Under the pieces are notes generated by a model. That model ran no database searches and was not told where the DNA came from. It saw only the letters and a program-made list of their open reading frames with translations. Of a stretch of DNA of 64,000 nt, positions 1 to 9,073 are shown one piece after another. The position numbers and the translations under genes are program-made. Every line of letters starts with the position of its first letter. Position 1 is the first letter of the stretch. Origin of the DNA: Zunongwangia mangrovi. Lineage in GTDB: Bacteria; Bacteroidota; Bacteroidia; Flavobacteriales; Flavobacteriaceae. The stretch is taken from NCBI RefSeq assembly GCF_900112105.1, contig NZ_FOKV01000001.1:62001-126000 (forward strand), in the 5' to 3' direction.

Positions 1-434
1 AAAAGATAGGCCGGCACCGCAAAAAATTTCAGCATGGTATTCGCATAGATCTGAAAGAATACCTTCGGAAGAAATTCGGCCGTCACCAAAATAAGCAGTG
101 TAGAAAGCACTGTTTGAGTTACCAGACTAAGATCGGTCACCAAATAATTCAATATTGCATTATTTACAGGCTGAATTTCGGTTAACCATGCCATGATCAA
201 ATCACCCATATAAAAACCATATACAACAAGAGCGATATTATTGCCTACCAACATGGCAGCAATAAACTTTGAAGGTTTTTTAGTAAGACGTTTTAAAACT
301 TTAGCTAAAAAATCGTTTTGAAGTTTCTCTATTTCAATATAGATCTTGTTTGAAGATACATAGGCGATCTCCATACCCGAAAAGAATGCGGAAAGTAATA
401 ATGAAAAAATAATGACGATGACCTCTGCACTCAT
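1..434 (-). CDS. CNNM/DUF21 hemolysin-family membrane protein (N-terminal part, cut by window edge)
   Basis: Translation from the ATG at 434 reads MSAEVIVIIFSLLLSAFFSG and continues with the MEIAYVSSNK stretch typical of the DUF21/CNNM transmembrane domain. The reading frame stays open to base 1, so only about 144 residues are visible. Further hydrophobic segments follow, as expected for the four-helix DUF21 domain. In this family CBS pairs and a CorC/HlyC domain usually follow; they would lie outside the window. Family members are linked to Mg2+/Co2+ transport, and one flavobacterial relative (GldE) supports gliding; which applies here cannot be seen. The start overlaps the stop of the small upstream gene by one base (TAATG), so the two are probably translationally coupled. 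Confidence 0.75.
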   Translation of the reverse strand, partial: MSAEVIVIIFSLLLSAFFSGMEIAYVSSNKIYIEIEKLQNDFLAKVLKRLTKKPSKFIAAMLVGNNIALVVYGFYMGDLIMAWLTEIQPVNNAILNYLVTDLSLVTQTVLSTLLILVTAEFLPKVFFQIYANTMLKFFAVPAYL

Positions 435-634
435 TATTTCTTTTCTTTTTGTCTTTTTTCAAGCTTCCGACGAAAATTTCTTTTGAAGAAAAACATGAAA
501 ATGGCCATTGAGGCAAGAAATATAAAAATGTACGCTCTACTGCGTTCGGTATCCCAAATTGCAAAAGTTTCGAAAATAAAGAAACCTCCAATTATTAAAT
601 ACGCATACTCGAAATACCTGAAATATTTTGTCAT
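434..634 (-). CDS. small two-helix membrane protein of unknown function
   Basis: The product has 66 residues with two hydrophobic stretches (about residues 11-28 and 33-50) and a highly basic C-terminal tail ending in KRQKEKK, which should stay in the cytoplasm. No domain is recognised. It lies between lptC and the DUF21 gene, overlapping lptC by 4 bases and the DUF21 start by 1 base. This tight coupling argues that it is a real gene of the coaX-to-DUF21 operon. Function unknown. Confidence 0.65.
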   Translation of the reverse strand: MTKYFRYFEYAYLIIGGFFIFETFAIWDTERSRAYIFIFLASMAIFMFFFKRNFRRKLEKRQKEKK

Positions 635-1197
635 TTTTCTGACTCGTCTATGTTTTGAATTCCGCTATTGGTTCTAAAGTTGAATTTATCGAAATTTTGA
701 TTGGAATCAAAACCCATTCCTTCATTAAAAGAACCATCTGGAAATTTAATCTGATTTTCACGATCTGTGAACACCCAACTTTGATTTTGATCCCAGTAAA
801 GTTGATCGCCTTTTAACTGTGTACTATCTGATGTAAGAATAACTACATTCCCTCGAAGATCTACCAGACCTGTGCCGCTATACACAATACCATAATCTGC
901 TACCACCGTACTTTTCTCATCATCTTCACCAAAAAATTCGATATACACACCTTCTGGAAATTCCCGATAAGGAAAATCTTTATTCTCGTAATCGAACATT
1001 TTGGAACTTTGAAGCGTAGCAACCACTCGCCCAGAATCGGTATATTTTAATAGAATACCTTTAGCAACTCCTGCCGGGGCATCTGCAGGGTTTTGAAGTG
1101 CTCTAACCTCATTTAAATTACCCTCACATGAAAAAAGCATTGTCACGCCGATAAGCGTGACAATGCCTTGTATTATTTCACGATATGTGATTCTCAT
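631..1197 (-). CDS. lptC: LPS export ABC transporter periplasmic protein LptC
   Basis: 188 residues from the ATG at 1197, chosen because it sits one base after the stop of the TPR gene; the longer frame would overlap that gene. The N-terminus MRITYREIIQG is followed by a hydrophobic segment ending in LFSC, a plausible lipobox, so the protein may be a lipoprotein or membrane anchored. The rest is rich in beta strands with the LptC/OstA-type pattern, including LKYTDSGRV, ADYGIVYSGTGLVDLRGNV and LKGDQLYWDQN. LptC bridges the inner-membrane LptBFG pump to LptA in lipopolysaccharide transport. The partner lpt genes are not in this window. Assignment is by fold pattern and gene order. Confidence 0.8.
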   Translation of the reverse strand: MRITYREIIQGIVTLIGVTMLFSCEGNLNEVRALQNPADAPAGVAKGILLKYTDSGRVVATLQSSKMFDYENKDFPYREFPEGVYIEFFGEDDEKSTVVADYGIVYSGTGLVDLRGNVVILTSDSTQLKGDQLYWDQNQSWVFTDRENQIKFPDGSFNEGMGFDSNQNFDKFNFRTNSGIQNIDESEK

Positions 1198-1198
1198 A

Positions 1199-2560
1199 TT
1201 ATAACTGAGGGATACGCACAGTTTCACCTATCCAACAACCAATCTGGATAGCATCTCCTGCTTTTTTCCCTTCTTGGAATACATCAGATTTTTGTGGGGC
1301 ACGACCATTGTAAGCCGCTACTGTTGCATTCGCATGTTTAGAAAGAGATGGATCTACTCTACCAGCTTTTGCCACATACTCTGCAGCTAACCAGTAAACA
1401 GCTCTTTTGTTAAAAGCAGTATCACCACAGTTGTTTGCACTATCTGCATACATATCTGCAATATTCAAGTAAGCTCTACCGTAAGATGGCTTAGCCTGAA
1501 CCGCCTTTCTATAAAAGTTTCTAGCTTGTGAAAAACTTCCTGAAGACTTATAGTTCTGAGCGATTCTATAGTAAATTTTCGCTTTATCTCCTGGTTCTTC
1601 TTCAAGCTCTGCAGCTTCATTATAATATTCTAAAGCCTTAGCTCTATCACCATCTGCTTCTGCTAACTGTCCTAAAGAATAAGCAGATGCTGCAGAAGGC
1701 TCTAATTGATGAAGCGCCTCAGAAACTTTAAAGAATAATGGATCTTCACAGTCTTTAGCTGAAAGACGAGCATTTGCATTTTTTAACCATGCTACATCTT
1801 CTTTTTTAGCTTCAAAATCTTTTTCATAAAGCGGCACAAGATTATCACAATCTGCACGTGCTCCTAATTTAGCATTTAAAGCATTTTTAACTGCATTAAA
1901 GTTAGTTAGTCTACGCTCTGCTATACCAGCTGTTTTTTCTTCTTTAGCTGTTAACTCTTCACCAGAATCTTGCTTCTCGATTAGCGGCTGTAAACGATCT
2001 GCCTCATAGATCTCTTCTTCTTCAATCTTAGACATTACTCTATCATAAATATCGAAAACATCTTGTAGCTCACGCTCACCTGCATCCTGCATATTTACCA
2101 TAAGATCAAAATACGCATAAAGACCTTTTGGGCTGGTAAAGTTATCTTTATCCTCTGTATAAGCTTTATCAAAAGCTTCCCAACGCTCTTCAGTAGTTCC
2201 CATTTTATGAGTAAACTTTAATAAAGCGATATCCCCGTAAACATCACCTTTCTTAGTTTTCTCTGGGTAATATTCTAATCTTCCTTTGTATGTATCAATT
2301 AATTCATTGATATACTTATTTTTTTCGTCACCAGAAGCACCGTCAATCTTATGCTTAAGCACTCTTTCAAGGTATTGAAAAGTTGCCAAACTATAATCTG
2401 GACAGTCTTCTTTCACCTGCATTAATGGCTCATAAGCCGCATCATAATTCTTCGCCTTAGCATCATCGTAAGCCAAAGCTGCAGTAGTAGTACAATCCTG
2501 AGCAAATGCCCCAGAACCTAGCATTACCGCCGATAATAAAACTATAAATCTCGCTTTCAT
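1199..2560 (-). CDS. periplasmic TPR-repeat protein
   Basis: 453 residues beginning with a clear signal peptide (MKARFIVLLSAVMLGSGAFA, cleavage before QDC). TPR-like helices are seen around residues 285-400, with the motifs ASAYSLGQLAEADGDRAKAL, AKIYYRIAQNYKSSGSFSQA and SYGRAYLNIADMYADSA. Six or more cysteines outside the signal suggest disulphides. It sits between an outer-membrane porin gene and lptC, 17 bases from the former and 1 base from the latter, so it is co-transcribed with envelope genes. No catalytic motif is seen; a scaffold or assembly role at the outer membrane is an inference from TPR content and context. Confidence 0.8.
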   Translation of the reverse strand: MKARFIVLLSAVMLGSGAFAQDCTTTAALAYDDAKAKNYDAAYEPLMQVKEDCPDYSLATFQYLERVLKHKIDGASGDEKNKYINELIDTYKGRLEYYPEKTKKGDVYGDIALLKFTHKMGTTEERWEAFDKAYTEDKDNFTSPKGLYAYFDLMVNMQDAGERELQDVFDIYDRVMSKIEEEEIYEADRLQPLIEKQDSGEELTAKEEKTAGIAERRLTNFNAVKNALNAKLGARADCDNLVPLYEKDFEAKKEDVAWLKNANARLSAKDCEDPLFFKVSEALHQLEPSAASAYSLGQLAEADGDRAKALEYYNEAAELEEEPGDKAKIYYRIAQNYKSSGSFSQARNFYRKAVQAKPSYGRAYLNIADMYADSANNCGDTAFNKRAVYWLAAEYVAKAGRVDPSLSKHANATVAAYNGRAPQKSDVFQEGKKAGDAIQIGCWIGETVRIPQL

Positions 2561-2577
2561 CTTGTTGTTTATTATGG

Positions 2578-3819
2578 TTAATTAAACTTTCTCTTTACAA
2601 ACCATTGGTCATTCAAAGATAAACCAATTGATAATTTAAAAAAATTCTCCTGTATTAATCCTGAGCTTGTTGTACCGCGCTGTCCATACTCCAGACCCAG
2701 ATTTAAATTAGAGAAATCACCTCCAATTGGTAATCCTAATCCAAAAGATATGCCAAACTCATCAATCGACTCTCCATTAAGTTGTAAGCCTGTTTCTTCG
2801 AAACGTCCACCAAAGCGATAAACAACACGTTTAAAATAACTCGTAAGCGAATTATACTCGGGCACAATATAACCTCCTAATCGATATGCGCTTCCATCAT
2901 TATATTCGGCATCATTTACAGGAGTACTAAAAACCGAAATTTCTGGGATACTTCCAAATGCAGAATATTCACCCCCAACAAACCATTTATTAGGTCTACC
3001 TAGACCTAAACCAAATGTAGTTTTAGAAGGCAATGTGATATCCTGAGATTCCACATCAAAATTTCGAACATTTAATACATTCTCTCCATTTGCATTAAAT
3101 ATCACATTAGCGATCTCACGATAACTTTCTGTCGTTATATCGGCTTCAGGTGTATAAACTGCAGAAGCATGTAGTTTTAAACCATTATTCAGTTTTGTTT
3201 GATAATCTAATCCAAAATTAAAATTGAATCCAGAAATATCGGAACGATCTATATCTCTGGTCCCGTATTGAATACCATCTCTTAACACCGTTCTTCTGCG
3301 TTGGATATTTCCAAAGTTATAATCGGCATTAACACCAATACTAAGATCTCTACTAATAGCATAAGCTGCAGATAGAAAAACTTTGTTCATCCCTCCACGA
3401 CCCTGCAATCTGCTGGCGGCATCACCTTCAATATCAAGAATACGATATCCTACTGAAGAATATGGGATAAGACCTGCACCAAAACCAAAACGGCCCACCG
3501 GAACTCCTAAACCTAAATAATCTAAAGAAACATTACTAACCTGATCATCGGCCTCTGAAGTTTCTTGCTGTGTAGATTCGACACTTGCCGCTGCAGTATA
3601 AGTTGTCCTTGCCAATTTACCATATCCGGCAGGATTGGTAAGGTTCATATGAATACTATCCGAAAATGTACTAAGACCTCCCATCGCTCTATTCTCTACA
3701 GTTCCTTTAAAATTGGTAAGCCCAATACCGTAATAAGAATACGGGGAAGAAGTGTTCTCCTGAGCCTTGGCCCAAAATGCAGAAAATAAGGCTACGATTA
3801 CTATAAATCGTTTAATCAT
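2578..3819 (-). CDS. outer-membrane beta-barrel protein, FadL/OmpP1-like
   Basis: 413 residues with signal peptide MIKRFIVIVALFSAFWAKAQ. The sequence NTSSPYSYYGIGLTNFKGTV followed by NRAMGGLSTFSDSIHMNLTN resembles the N-terminal hatch region of FadL-type channels. It continues as alternating beta strands and ends in the aromatic strand SLNDQWFVKRKFN. Such barrels import hydrophobic compounds or serve as structural porins; the substrate cannot be told. The ATG overlaps the coaX stop by 4 bases, so it is translated in the coaX operon. Confidence 0.75.
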   Translation of the reverse strand: MIKRFIVIVALFSAFWAKAQENTSSPYSYYGIGLTNFKGTVENRAMGGLSTFSDSIHMNLTNPAGYGKLARTTYTAAASVESTQQETSEADDQVSNVSLDYLGLGVPVGRFGFGAGLIPYSSVGYRILDIEGDAASRLQGRGGMNKVFLSAAYAISRDLSIGVNADYNFGNIQRRRTVLRDGIQYGTRDIDRSDISGFNFNFGLDYQTKLNNGLKLHASAVYTPEADITTESYREIANVIFNANGENVLNVRNFDVESQDITLPSKTTFGLGLGRPNKWFVGGEYSAFGSIPEISVFSTPVNDAEYNDGSAYRLGGYIVPEYNSLTSYFKRVVYRFGGRFEETGLQLNGESIDEFGISFGLGLPIGGDFSNLNLGLEYGQRGTTSSGLIQENFFKLSIGLSLNDQWFVKRKFN

Positions 3820-4550
3820 TGAATTTTGTTATATTCTAAAATATGGTTTAAACCCTCTAAAAGAAAATTTGAGTTCGCAAATATGCTATTTTTTAGTCGC
3901 TTTGACAAAAATAGAAGATCACCGCCCGTCAAAATAACTGTTAAATCTTTAAATTCTGATTTGTATTGGCTAATCATCCCATCGATTTCTGCAGCAAATC
4001 CAAAATAAATACCGCTTTTTAAACCTTCTTCTGTAGAGTCACCTACCAATTTTAGATGGTTACTATCTGACTTTATTAACGGTAATTTTTCTGTAAACTT
4101 ATGTACGGCATTAAATCTCATTTGTAAACCAGGAGAAATTCCCCCGCCTAAATACTCAGATTTATCGTTTATAACATCATACGTCACACAGGTTCCTGCA
4201 TCTATCACTAAACAATTTTTCCCAGAATAGTCATTTACAGCAGCAGCAGCTAAAGCTATACGATCTTTACCCAAAGTTTGAGGAGAAGCATATCTATTAT
4301 TGAAAGGCAATTTTAAATTACTATCCAGATAATATAAGATTGAATGTTTTTGAAGTATTTTTTTTATCGAATTATCATCTTTTAATACACTTGAAAGTAT
4401 CGAAAATTCAATTTTAGAGTACTGCTGAAAAATTTTTTCAATTTTTTTACTTTTTTCTTTCTTCGGAACTTTAAAGGTTTCTAAAACTCTATAATTTTGA
4501 AAAACAGCAATTTTCGCAAATGTATTACCCAAATCAACAACAAGATTCAT
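3816..4550 (-). CDS. coaX: type III pantothenate kinase CoaX
   Basis: 244 residues, the usual length. The start MNLVVDLGNTFAKIAVF carries the phosphate-1 motif DLGNT of the ASKHA fold. The central segment YASPQTLGKDRIALAAAA and the motif DAGTCVTYDVI, followed by GGGISPGLQMR, are diagnostic for CoaX. A late glycine motif (VILTGGDLLFL) completes the nucleotide site. The enzyme phosphorylates pantothenate in coenzyme A synthesis, needs a monovalent cation and is not feedback inhibited by CoA. It is the first gene of the minus-strand run that leads through the porin, TPR, lptC and DUF21 genes. Confidence 0.95.
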   Translation of the reverse strand: MNLVVDLGNTFAKIAVFQNYRVLETFKVPKKEKSKKIEKIFQQYSKIEFSILSSVLKDDNSIKKILQKHSILYYLDSNLKLPFNNRYASPQTLGKDRIALAAAAVNDYSGKNCLVIDAGTCVTYDVINDKSEYLGGGISPGLQMRFNAVHKFTEKLPLIKSDSNHLKLVGDSTEEGLKSGIYFGFAAEIDGMISQYKSEFKDLTVILTGGDLLFLSKRLKNSIFANSNFLLEGLNHILEYNKIQ

Positions 4551-4601
4551 AACTCGATTTTAAAAAATGCTAAGGTACGAAAGCATTTTTTTCAAAAAAG
4601 C

Positions 4602-4633
4602 CTTGTGAGTTCCTAAAATTGAATTTATATTTG
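4602..4633 (+). promoter_or_regulatory. Bacteroidetes-type promoter of tRNA-Phe
   Basis: CTTG at 4602-4605, a 20-base spacer and TATATTTG at 4626-4633, a full match to the Bacteroidetes -7 consensus TAnnTTTG. The tRNA begins 22 bases further on. Confidence 0.6.
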
Positions 4634-4655
4634 CAACCGCTTTCAAAAAGCAACT

Positions 4656-4728
4656 GGTGCCTTAGCTCAGTTGGTAGAGCAAAGGACTGAAAATCCTTGT
4701 GTCCCTGGTTCGATTCCTGGAGGCACCA
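4656..4728 (+). tRNA. tRNA-Phe (anticodon GAA)
   Basis: A full cloverleaf can be drawn: acceptor arms GGTGCCT / AGGCACC pair perfectly, D-stem GCTC / GAGC, anticodon stem AAGGA / TCCTT around the loop CTGAAAA, whose positions 34-36 are GAA, and a T-arm CCTGG-TTCGATT-CCTGG. The T-stem contains a central T-T mismatch. The terminal CCA is not encoded (the sequence reads A-CCT), so it must be added enzymatically. A Bacteroidetes-type promoter precedes it and a strong hairpin terminator follows. It is the only RNA gene seen in the window. Confidence 0.95.
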
Positions 4729-4734
4729 CCTTTA

Positions 4735-4766
4735 AAAAAGCCCGCTAATTTTAGCGGGCTTTTTCT
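4735..4766. terminator. bidirectional rho-independent terminator
   Basis: Perfect inverted repeat AGCCCGCTAA / TTAGCGGGCT with a short TT loop, flanked by A-runs on the left and T-runs on the right. It can end the tRNA transcript (plus) and the adhesin transcript (minus). Confidence 0.85.
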
Positions 4767-4807
4767 TTTAAACAAAATCAACTTTAGATCATAGGTACAG
4801 TTAATTT

Positions 4808-7800
4808 TTATCGTTTCAAGGAGAAATGAGAGCGATAAGTCTTAGCGATTCCATCCTGTTGGAAGCCTACCTCAAACCAATAATCGTTAGAAGGCATCGA
4901 TGATCCATCTTTAGAACCATCCCAACCTCCTTCTGCTGGCTTTATCTTTGTAATATAAGCTCCATAGCGGTCGTAGATATGAATCTCGGCTTCTGGATGA
5001 GTTTCCAACTCTGTAATATTCCAGGTATCATTGAAACCATCGCTATTAGGTGTAAAAAACTTTGGATGTTTAAGCACCTCAACAACTTCAGCAGTAACTC
5101 CGCAATATCCCATCACACCTTTCACTTCTACCGTATGTGTTCCTGAGGCGACATCATAAAATTCATTTTCAGGCTGAAATTCACCTCCATCTAAACTATA
5201 TAAATAATCACCTCTACCTTTTACTACTTCTACATTCACCACTGCAATATCCTCAAAAGGCTCAGTAACTATTACAGAAATTTCTGGTTTCGCAGACTCT
5301 TTTACGAATACAGATGTTTCATTAAAACCACAACCTGTTTCTATTTTTCCATCGATCTTGGTCGTTTTTACAATGTATTCTCCTGGCTGCATGGCTTCGA
5401 ATTCTGGCCCTGTATGCATCAACTTATCCTGGTAATACCAGTTCACTTCAAAAACTCTGGGATCCAATCCGGTATAAAAATACGCTCCGGTTTCAACCTC
5501 CCCACTTTCAGTATTTACACATAAAGCCTCTTCTTCGATTTCCAAATCTTGCAATGGATACACAGTTACATTAAACGAACTGTAATTATAACATGCATCA
5601 TTAGATAAAGACTGTGCTTTTAAATACATCGTATAAGTTCCTGGTTCTGTAATCACATTTTCTGGACCCAAAATAGCACGATCATCTTCTAGGTCTGTAG
5701 TGTAAAACATCTCATAATCTACCGGCATGATACCCATTGGAGAATAAATATTTGGCACCTTATAGCTACCACAAACTTCTATATCTGGTATCGTAGCAAC
5801 ATTTGGTGTTCGTGAAACATTAATATCAAACACATACTCATCTTCACAAACAAATCGAACTCCTGCCTTCTTATAGATATAAAGTCTCGTATTCGCTGTA
5901 ATCTCGGTTCCCGCCTCGATCTTCTTTCCTTTTCCTCCAGATTCTGTAAAATATTCGCCTTCATTCAACTTTGGCAATACATACAAATCACAGACATTTA
6001 CCTCTTCCGGACGATCTACTTTTACACCTTCTATATAAATTGTAAAGAACTTATCATTTGCACATCCTTCAAGATCTTCCCACTCATTATAAATATAAAT
6101 TCGACTTGTTTCTTCGATATAAGTTCCTGCTGCAAGCTCTTCGCCCTGCGCGTTGGCTTTAGTATAATATCTTCCGAATTGAAGCTCTGGTAATTCGTAA
6201 CCGAAACATGAGTATACATCTACAAAATTCTCTACAGGAGCAAGCTCTCTCACTTCTACATTGAAACTGCTTTCGTTTGCACAGGAATTTTCGATATTAT
6301 TAATGAAGATTTTTTTACTTTCAAAGATCTTATCCCCGGGTGAGAGCTGCTCTCCCTGTCTATCAGGCTCCGTAAAATATTCACCGTTTTCAATTTCTGG
6401 AAGTACAAAACCATCCTCTACGCAAACAGTCACGTCCTGCAACCTATCTACATCTGGAATAGGTGTGATATTTATAAAAAATCTTATCTCTTTTGCACAA
6501 TCTGAGCCATCTGTAGTTTCAGCGGTATAAAAAACCTCGGTACTTTCAGTTAACACTGCTCCTTGCTGTAGACTACTCTCATCTGCAGCAAAATATTCAC
6601 CGATCTCAAGCTCTGGCAAAGTATAACTTCCGCAGGCAATCACATCTTCAAAATTTGGAATGATCCTTACTTTGAATTCATCTTCGTTATTACATCTCCC
6701 ATCGTCATTATAAACATATAGAGTCATTGAAGTGGTTATGCGAACGCCTGACTTTAATCGTTGCCCACCTCCATTGGGGTTTGTATAATATTCCCCATGA
6801 GTAAGTTCTGGCAAAATAAATCCATTACAGACTACTACATCATCAAATTTATCAACCTCAGGCAGGGGATAAATAGCTACATCGAATTTTTCTTCTTTAC
6901 ATAGCGAACCATCTTCCATCTCCCCGTAATAATAGATACTAAAATCTGAAGTGAATACTGTTCCCGAAGCCACTTCCTGCCCACCTCCATCTGGACCATC
7001 AGGAGCATCATAAAAAGCACCTGCAGGAGGAGAAGGAACCACAAATTGCTCGCAGTAATATTCATTGAGTTTATAATCCTGAATTAACTCAACCTTAAAA
7101 CTTGATTGATTAGAACAACCTGCTTCATTAAGATTATAGATATAGTAAGTCCCTGAATTTTCGATCACATCTCCTGCCTGAAGCATTCTCCCTTCTCCTT
7201 CGGCCCGCGTATAATAATTTCCATCAGTAATGGCAGGAAGTACATATGTATCGCACTCTACCACATCCTGTAAAACAGAAACCGGAGGTAAATCATTTAA
7301 ACTTATATTAAGCGTAAAAATATTAAAACAACCGCTAACCAAAGTGTCCTGAACTTTACCAAAAACCTGGAACTCTGAAGCGTTTCCCGAAAGCTGGAAA
7401 TTAGAAATATCAGCAACAGGATCGACACCCTGATCTGCGTTTCCAGCAGTTCGATAAAGTTCAAAAACATACGAATCTTCAAACAATTGATCGTTCACCA
7501 AATCGCTAATTTCAGAAAGATTGACAAGATTACTACCTTGTGGCTTACAGGCAACGATCTCATCTGGAACCTCAAGTCGAATAGATTCGTTTACCTCTAA
7601 ATTAAAAGACGCGGTTGCGTTACAAAACTCTTCAGTTTCCTTACTTTTCAATTTCACGAAAATTGTTTCTCCGGGTCTGCTTTTAAAAGAAGTTAGATCT
7701 TCAGACTTTATTTGATTAGAAGCACTAACATCACCACTATAGTAAACTAGATCATACTGCTCTGAGCTCAATCCTAATCTTTCATGACCGTTATTGGTTA

Positions 7801-8875
7801 GATCAAAGAACTGTTCTGCAGATCCATCATCGCAAACCACAATATCTGGGAGATCATTATAGGTAAGACTTTCAACTTTTATACGATCACTTATATCGCA
7901 ACTAGAATCGTTCTTAGTTACTTTTACCATATAATTCCCTGGGGCATTCACATCTAAGAAATGACTCGTTTCATTTAGGATTTCAACATCATCTTTAAAC
8001 CATTGATGCTTATAAATTGGTTCTTCCAAACCAGTATTTAAACGAGTAAAAGTGCCTTCACACAGCATTCTCTCTGCTCCCAGATCCAAATCTGTTCTAA
8101 AACTACCACCGGCTATAAATATGGCGCTATCGTAATTAGAATCATGACTATCACCTATCACCAGTTTAATTCTATATTTTTTGCCAGGTTTTATCGTGGC
8201 TGCCGCAGTAAGTAATTTTGTATACCCACGCATATTCACAACCGAGTTTGCGGCATCTACCTGATAACTTGCAAAATATTCTGGATTATCACTTTGACAA
8301 TTCTCATTAAAACTGCGATCTTTTATCGTCCTAACAGAAACCGGTGCGTTAGTTCCTGGCACCACCGCTATATTTCTTGTTTCCCCGGTTTCTATTTCAG
8401 TTAATAAAAAAGCAAAAACATCACTACTGGCACATTGCCATTGCCCGTATTCATTACTTGCAAAAATGAAATCGAAACTAAAATTTTCAGAAAGAGGTAC
8501 AAATTCAAATTCCAGATACGCCACATCAGATATCGCTGTACTTTGCCCCGAAGCATTGTTAATTGCCTGTAGATCTGGATCTCCAGTTGTATTTATTTGT
8601 GTACTTAAATTTTGGCCAGAATAAGCCCCCTCGGTAAGTTTAGCTTTACCCGAACGAATTATCACACCCTCAGAAATGGGGAAATCGCCAGAATTATTAC
8701 TAAAATAAGCCACAGCCTCTTTATCAGATTGCGCGATATTAGTAATCTGGACGCAAGAATTATCTAAAAGTCCGGCGACTAATTCTTCTTTCGTAACACC
8801 TTTATCGTCAACAGTAATAGCCTGCCCATACCCTCCTGCAAAAATTAGCAGGAATACATATTTTATCAACTTCAT
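4808..8875 (-). CDS. large repeat adhesin with choice-of-anchor L domain and T9SS type B sorting signal
   Basis: 1355 residues. A short signal peptide (MKLIKYVFLLIFAGGYGQA) is followed by a choice-of-anchor L-like domain (about residues 35-260: VAYLEFEFVPLSENFSFDF, FASNEYGQWQCASSDVFAF). Residues about 535-1110 hold roughly eight tandem repeats of about 70 residues with the pattern C-x4-LPEL-x2-GEYFT ... G-x4-IYIYN ... C, each with paired cysteines. The last 85 residues (FFTPNSDGFNDTW ... IYDRYGAYITKI ... GWDG) form the gliding-motility-type CHU_C domain, the type B signal for the type IX secretion system. The product should be secreted and held at the cell surface. It stands alone, with its own upstream promoter candidate and a terminator at 4735. 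Confidence 0.9.
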   Translation of the reverse strand: MKLIKYVFLLIFAGGYGQAITVDDKGVTKEELVAGLLDNSCVQITNIAQSDKEAVAYFSNNSGDFPISEGVIIRSGKAKLTEGAYSGQNLSTQINTTGDPDLQAINNASGQSTAISDVAYLEFEFVPLSENFSFDFIFASNEYGQWQCASSDVFAFLLTEIETGETRNIAVVPGTNAPVSVRTIKDRSFNENCQSDNPEYFASYQVDAANSVVNMRGYTKLLTAAATIKPGKKYRIKLVIGDSHDSNYDSAIFIAGGSFRTDLDLGAERMLCEGTFTRLNTGLEEPIYKHQWFKDDVEILNETSHFLDVNAPGNYMVKVTKNDSSCDISDRIKVESLTYNDLPDIVVCDDGSAEQFFDLTNNGHERLGLSSEQYDLVYYSGDVSASNQIKSEDLTSFKSRPGETIFVKLKSKETEEFCNATASFNLEVNESIRLEVPDEIVACKPQGSNLVNLSEISDLVNDQLFEDSYVFELYRTAGNADQGVDPVADISNFQLSGNASEFQVFGKVQDTLVSGCFNIFTLNISLNDLPPVSVLQDVVECDTYVLPAITDGNYYTRAEGEGRMLQAGDVIENSGTYYIYNLNEAGCSNQSSFKVELIQDYKLNEYYCEQFVVPSPPAGAFYDAPDGPDGGGQEVASGTVFTSDFSIYYYGEMEDGSLCKEEKFDVAIYPLPEVDKFDDVVVCNGFILPELTHGEYYTNPNGGGQRLKSGVRITTSMTLYVYNDDGRCNNEDEFKVRIIPNFEDVIACGSYTLPELEIGEYFAADESSLQQGAVLTESTEVFYTAETTDGSDCAKEIRFFINITPIPDVDRLQDVTVCVEDGFVLPEIENGEYFTEPDRQGEQLSPGDKIFESKKIFINNIENSCANESSFNVEVRELAPVENFVDVYSCFGYELPELQFGRYYTKANAQGEELAAGTYIEETSRIYIYNEWEDLEGCANDKFFTIYIEGVKVDRPEEVNVCDLYVLPKLNEGEYFTESGGKGKKIEAGTEITANTRLYIYKKAGVRFVCEDEYVFDINVSRTPNVATIPDIEVCGSYKVPNIYSPMGIMPVDYEMFYTTDLEDDRAILGPENVITEPGTYTMYLKAQSLSNDACYNYSSFNVTVYPLQDLEIEEEALCVNTESGEVETGAYFYTGLDPRVFEVNWYYQDKLMHTGPEFEAMQPGEYIVKTTKIDGKIETGCGFNETSVFVKESAKPEISVIVTEPFEDIAVVNVEVVKGRGDYLYSLDGGEFQPENEFYDVASGTHTVEVKGVMGYCGVTAEVVEVLKHPKFFTPNSDGFNDTWNITELETHPEAEIHIYDRYGAYITKIKPAEGGWDGSKDGSSMPSNDYWFEVGFQQDGIAKTYRSHFSLKR

Positions 8876-8957
8876 AATAACTATTAGTTAGGGAATAGTT
8901 TATTATTAAGATTAGATTCGTAAAAGGTTAAGGTTATCTTAAATATTTTGGTTATGG

Positions 8958-8986
8958 CAAATAAAACATAAAATATAGTCTACAAA
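8958..8986 (-). promoter_or_regulatory. candidate promoter of the repeat adhesin
   Basis: On the minus strand TTTG (8986-8983), 17 bases, then TTTATTTG (8965-8958), seven of eight matches to TAnnTTTG. It lies about 80 bases before the adhesin ATG. The remainder of the 198-base gap shows no other structure. Confidence 0.4.
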
Positions 8987-9073
8987 CAAGAAAAATCGAC
9001 AAACAGCATAATTTTAACATTTTCAGATGTTTACAAACGATTTAGCACTTTATGGTTGCCGATTTATCAAAAA

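Noticed and set aside
5540-7275. Possible CRISPR or DNA tandem repeat
   Set aside because: The repeats are protein-level, about 70 residues long and diverged at the DNA level; no short identical repeats with spacers.
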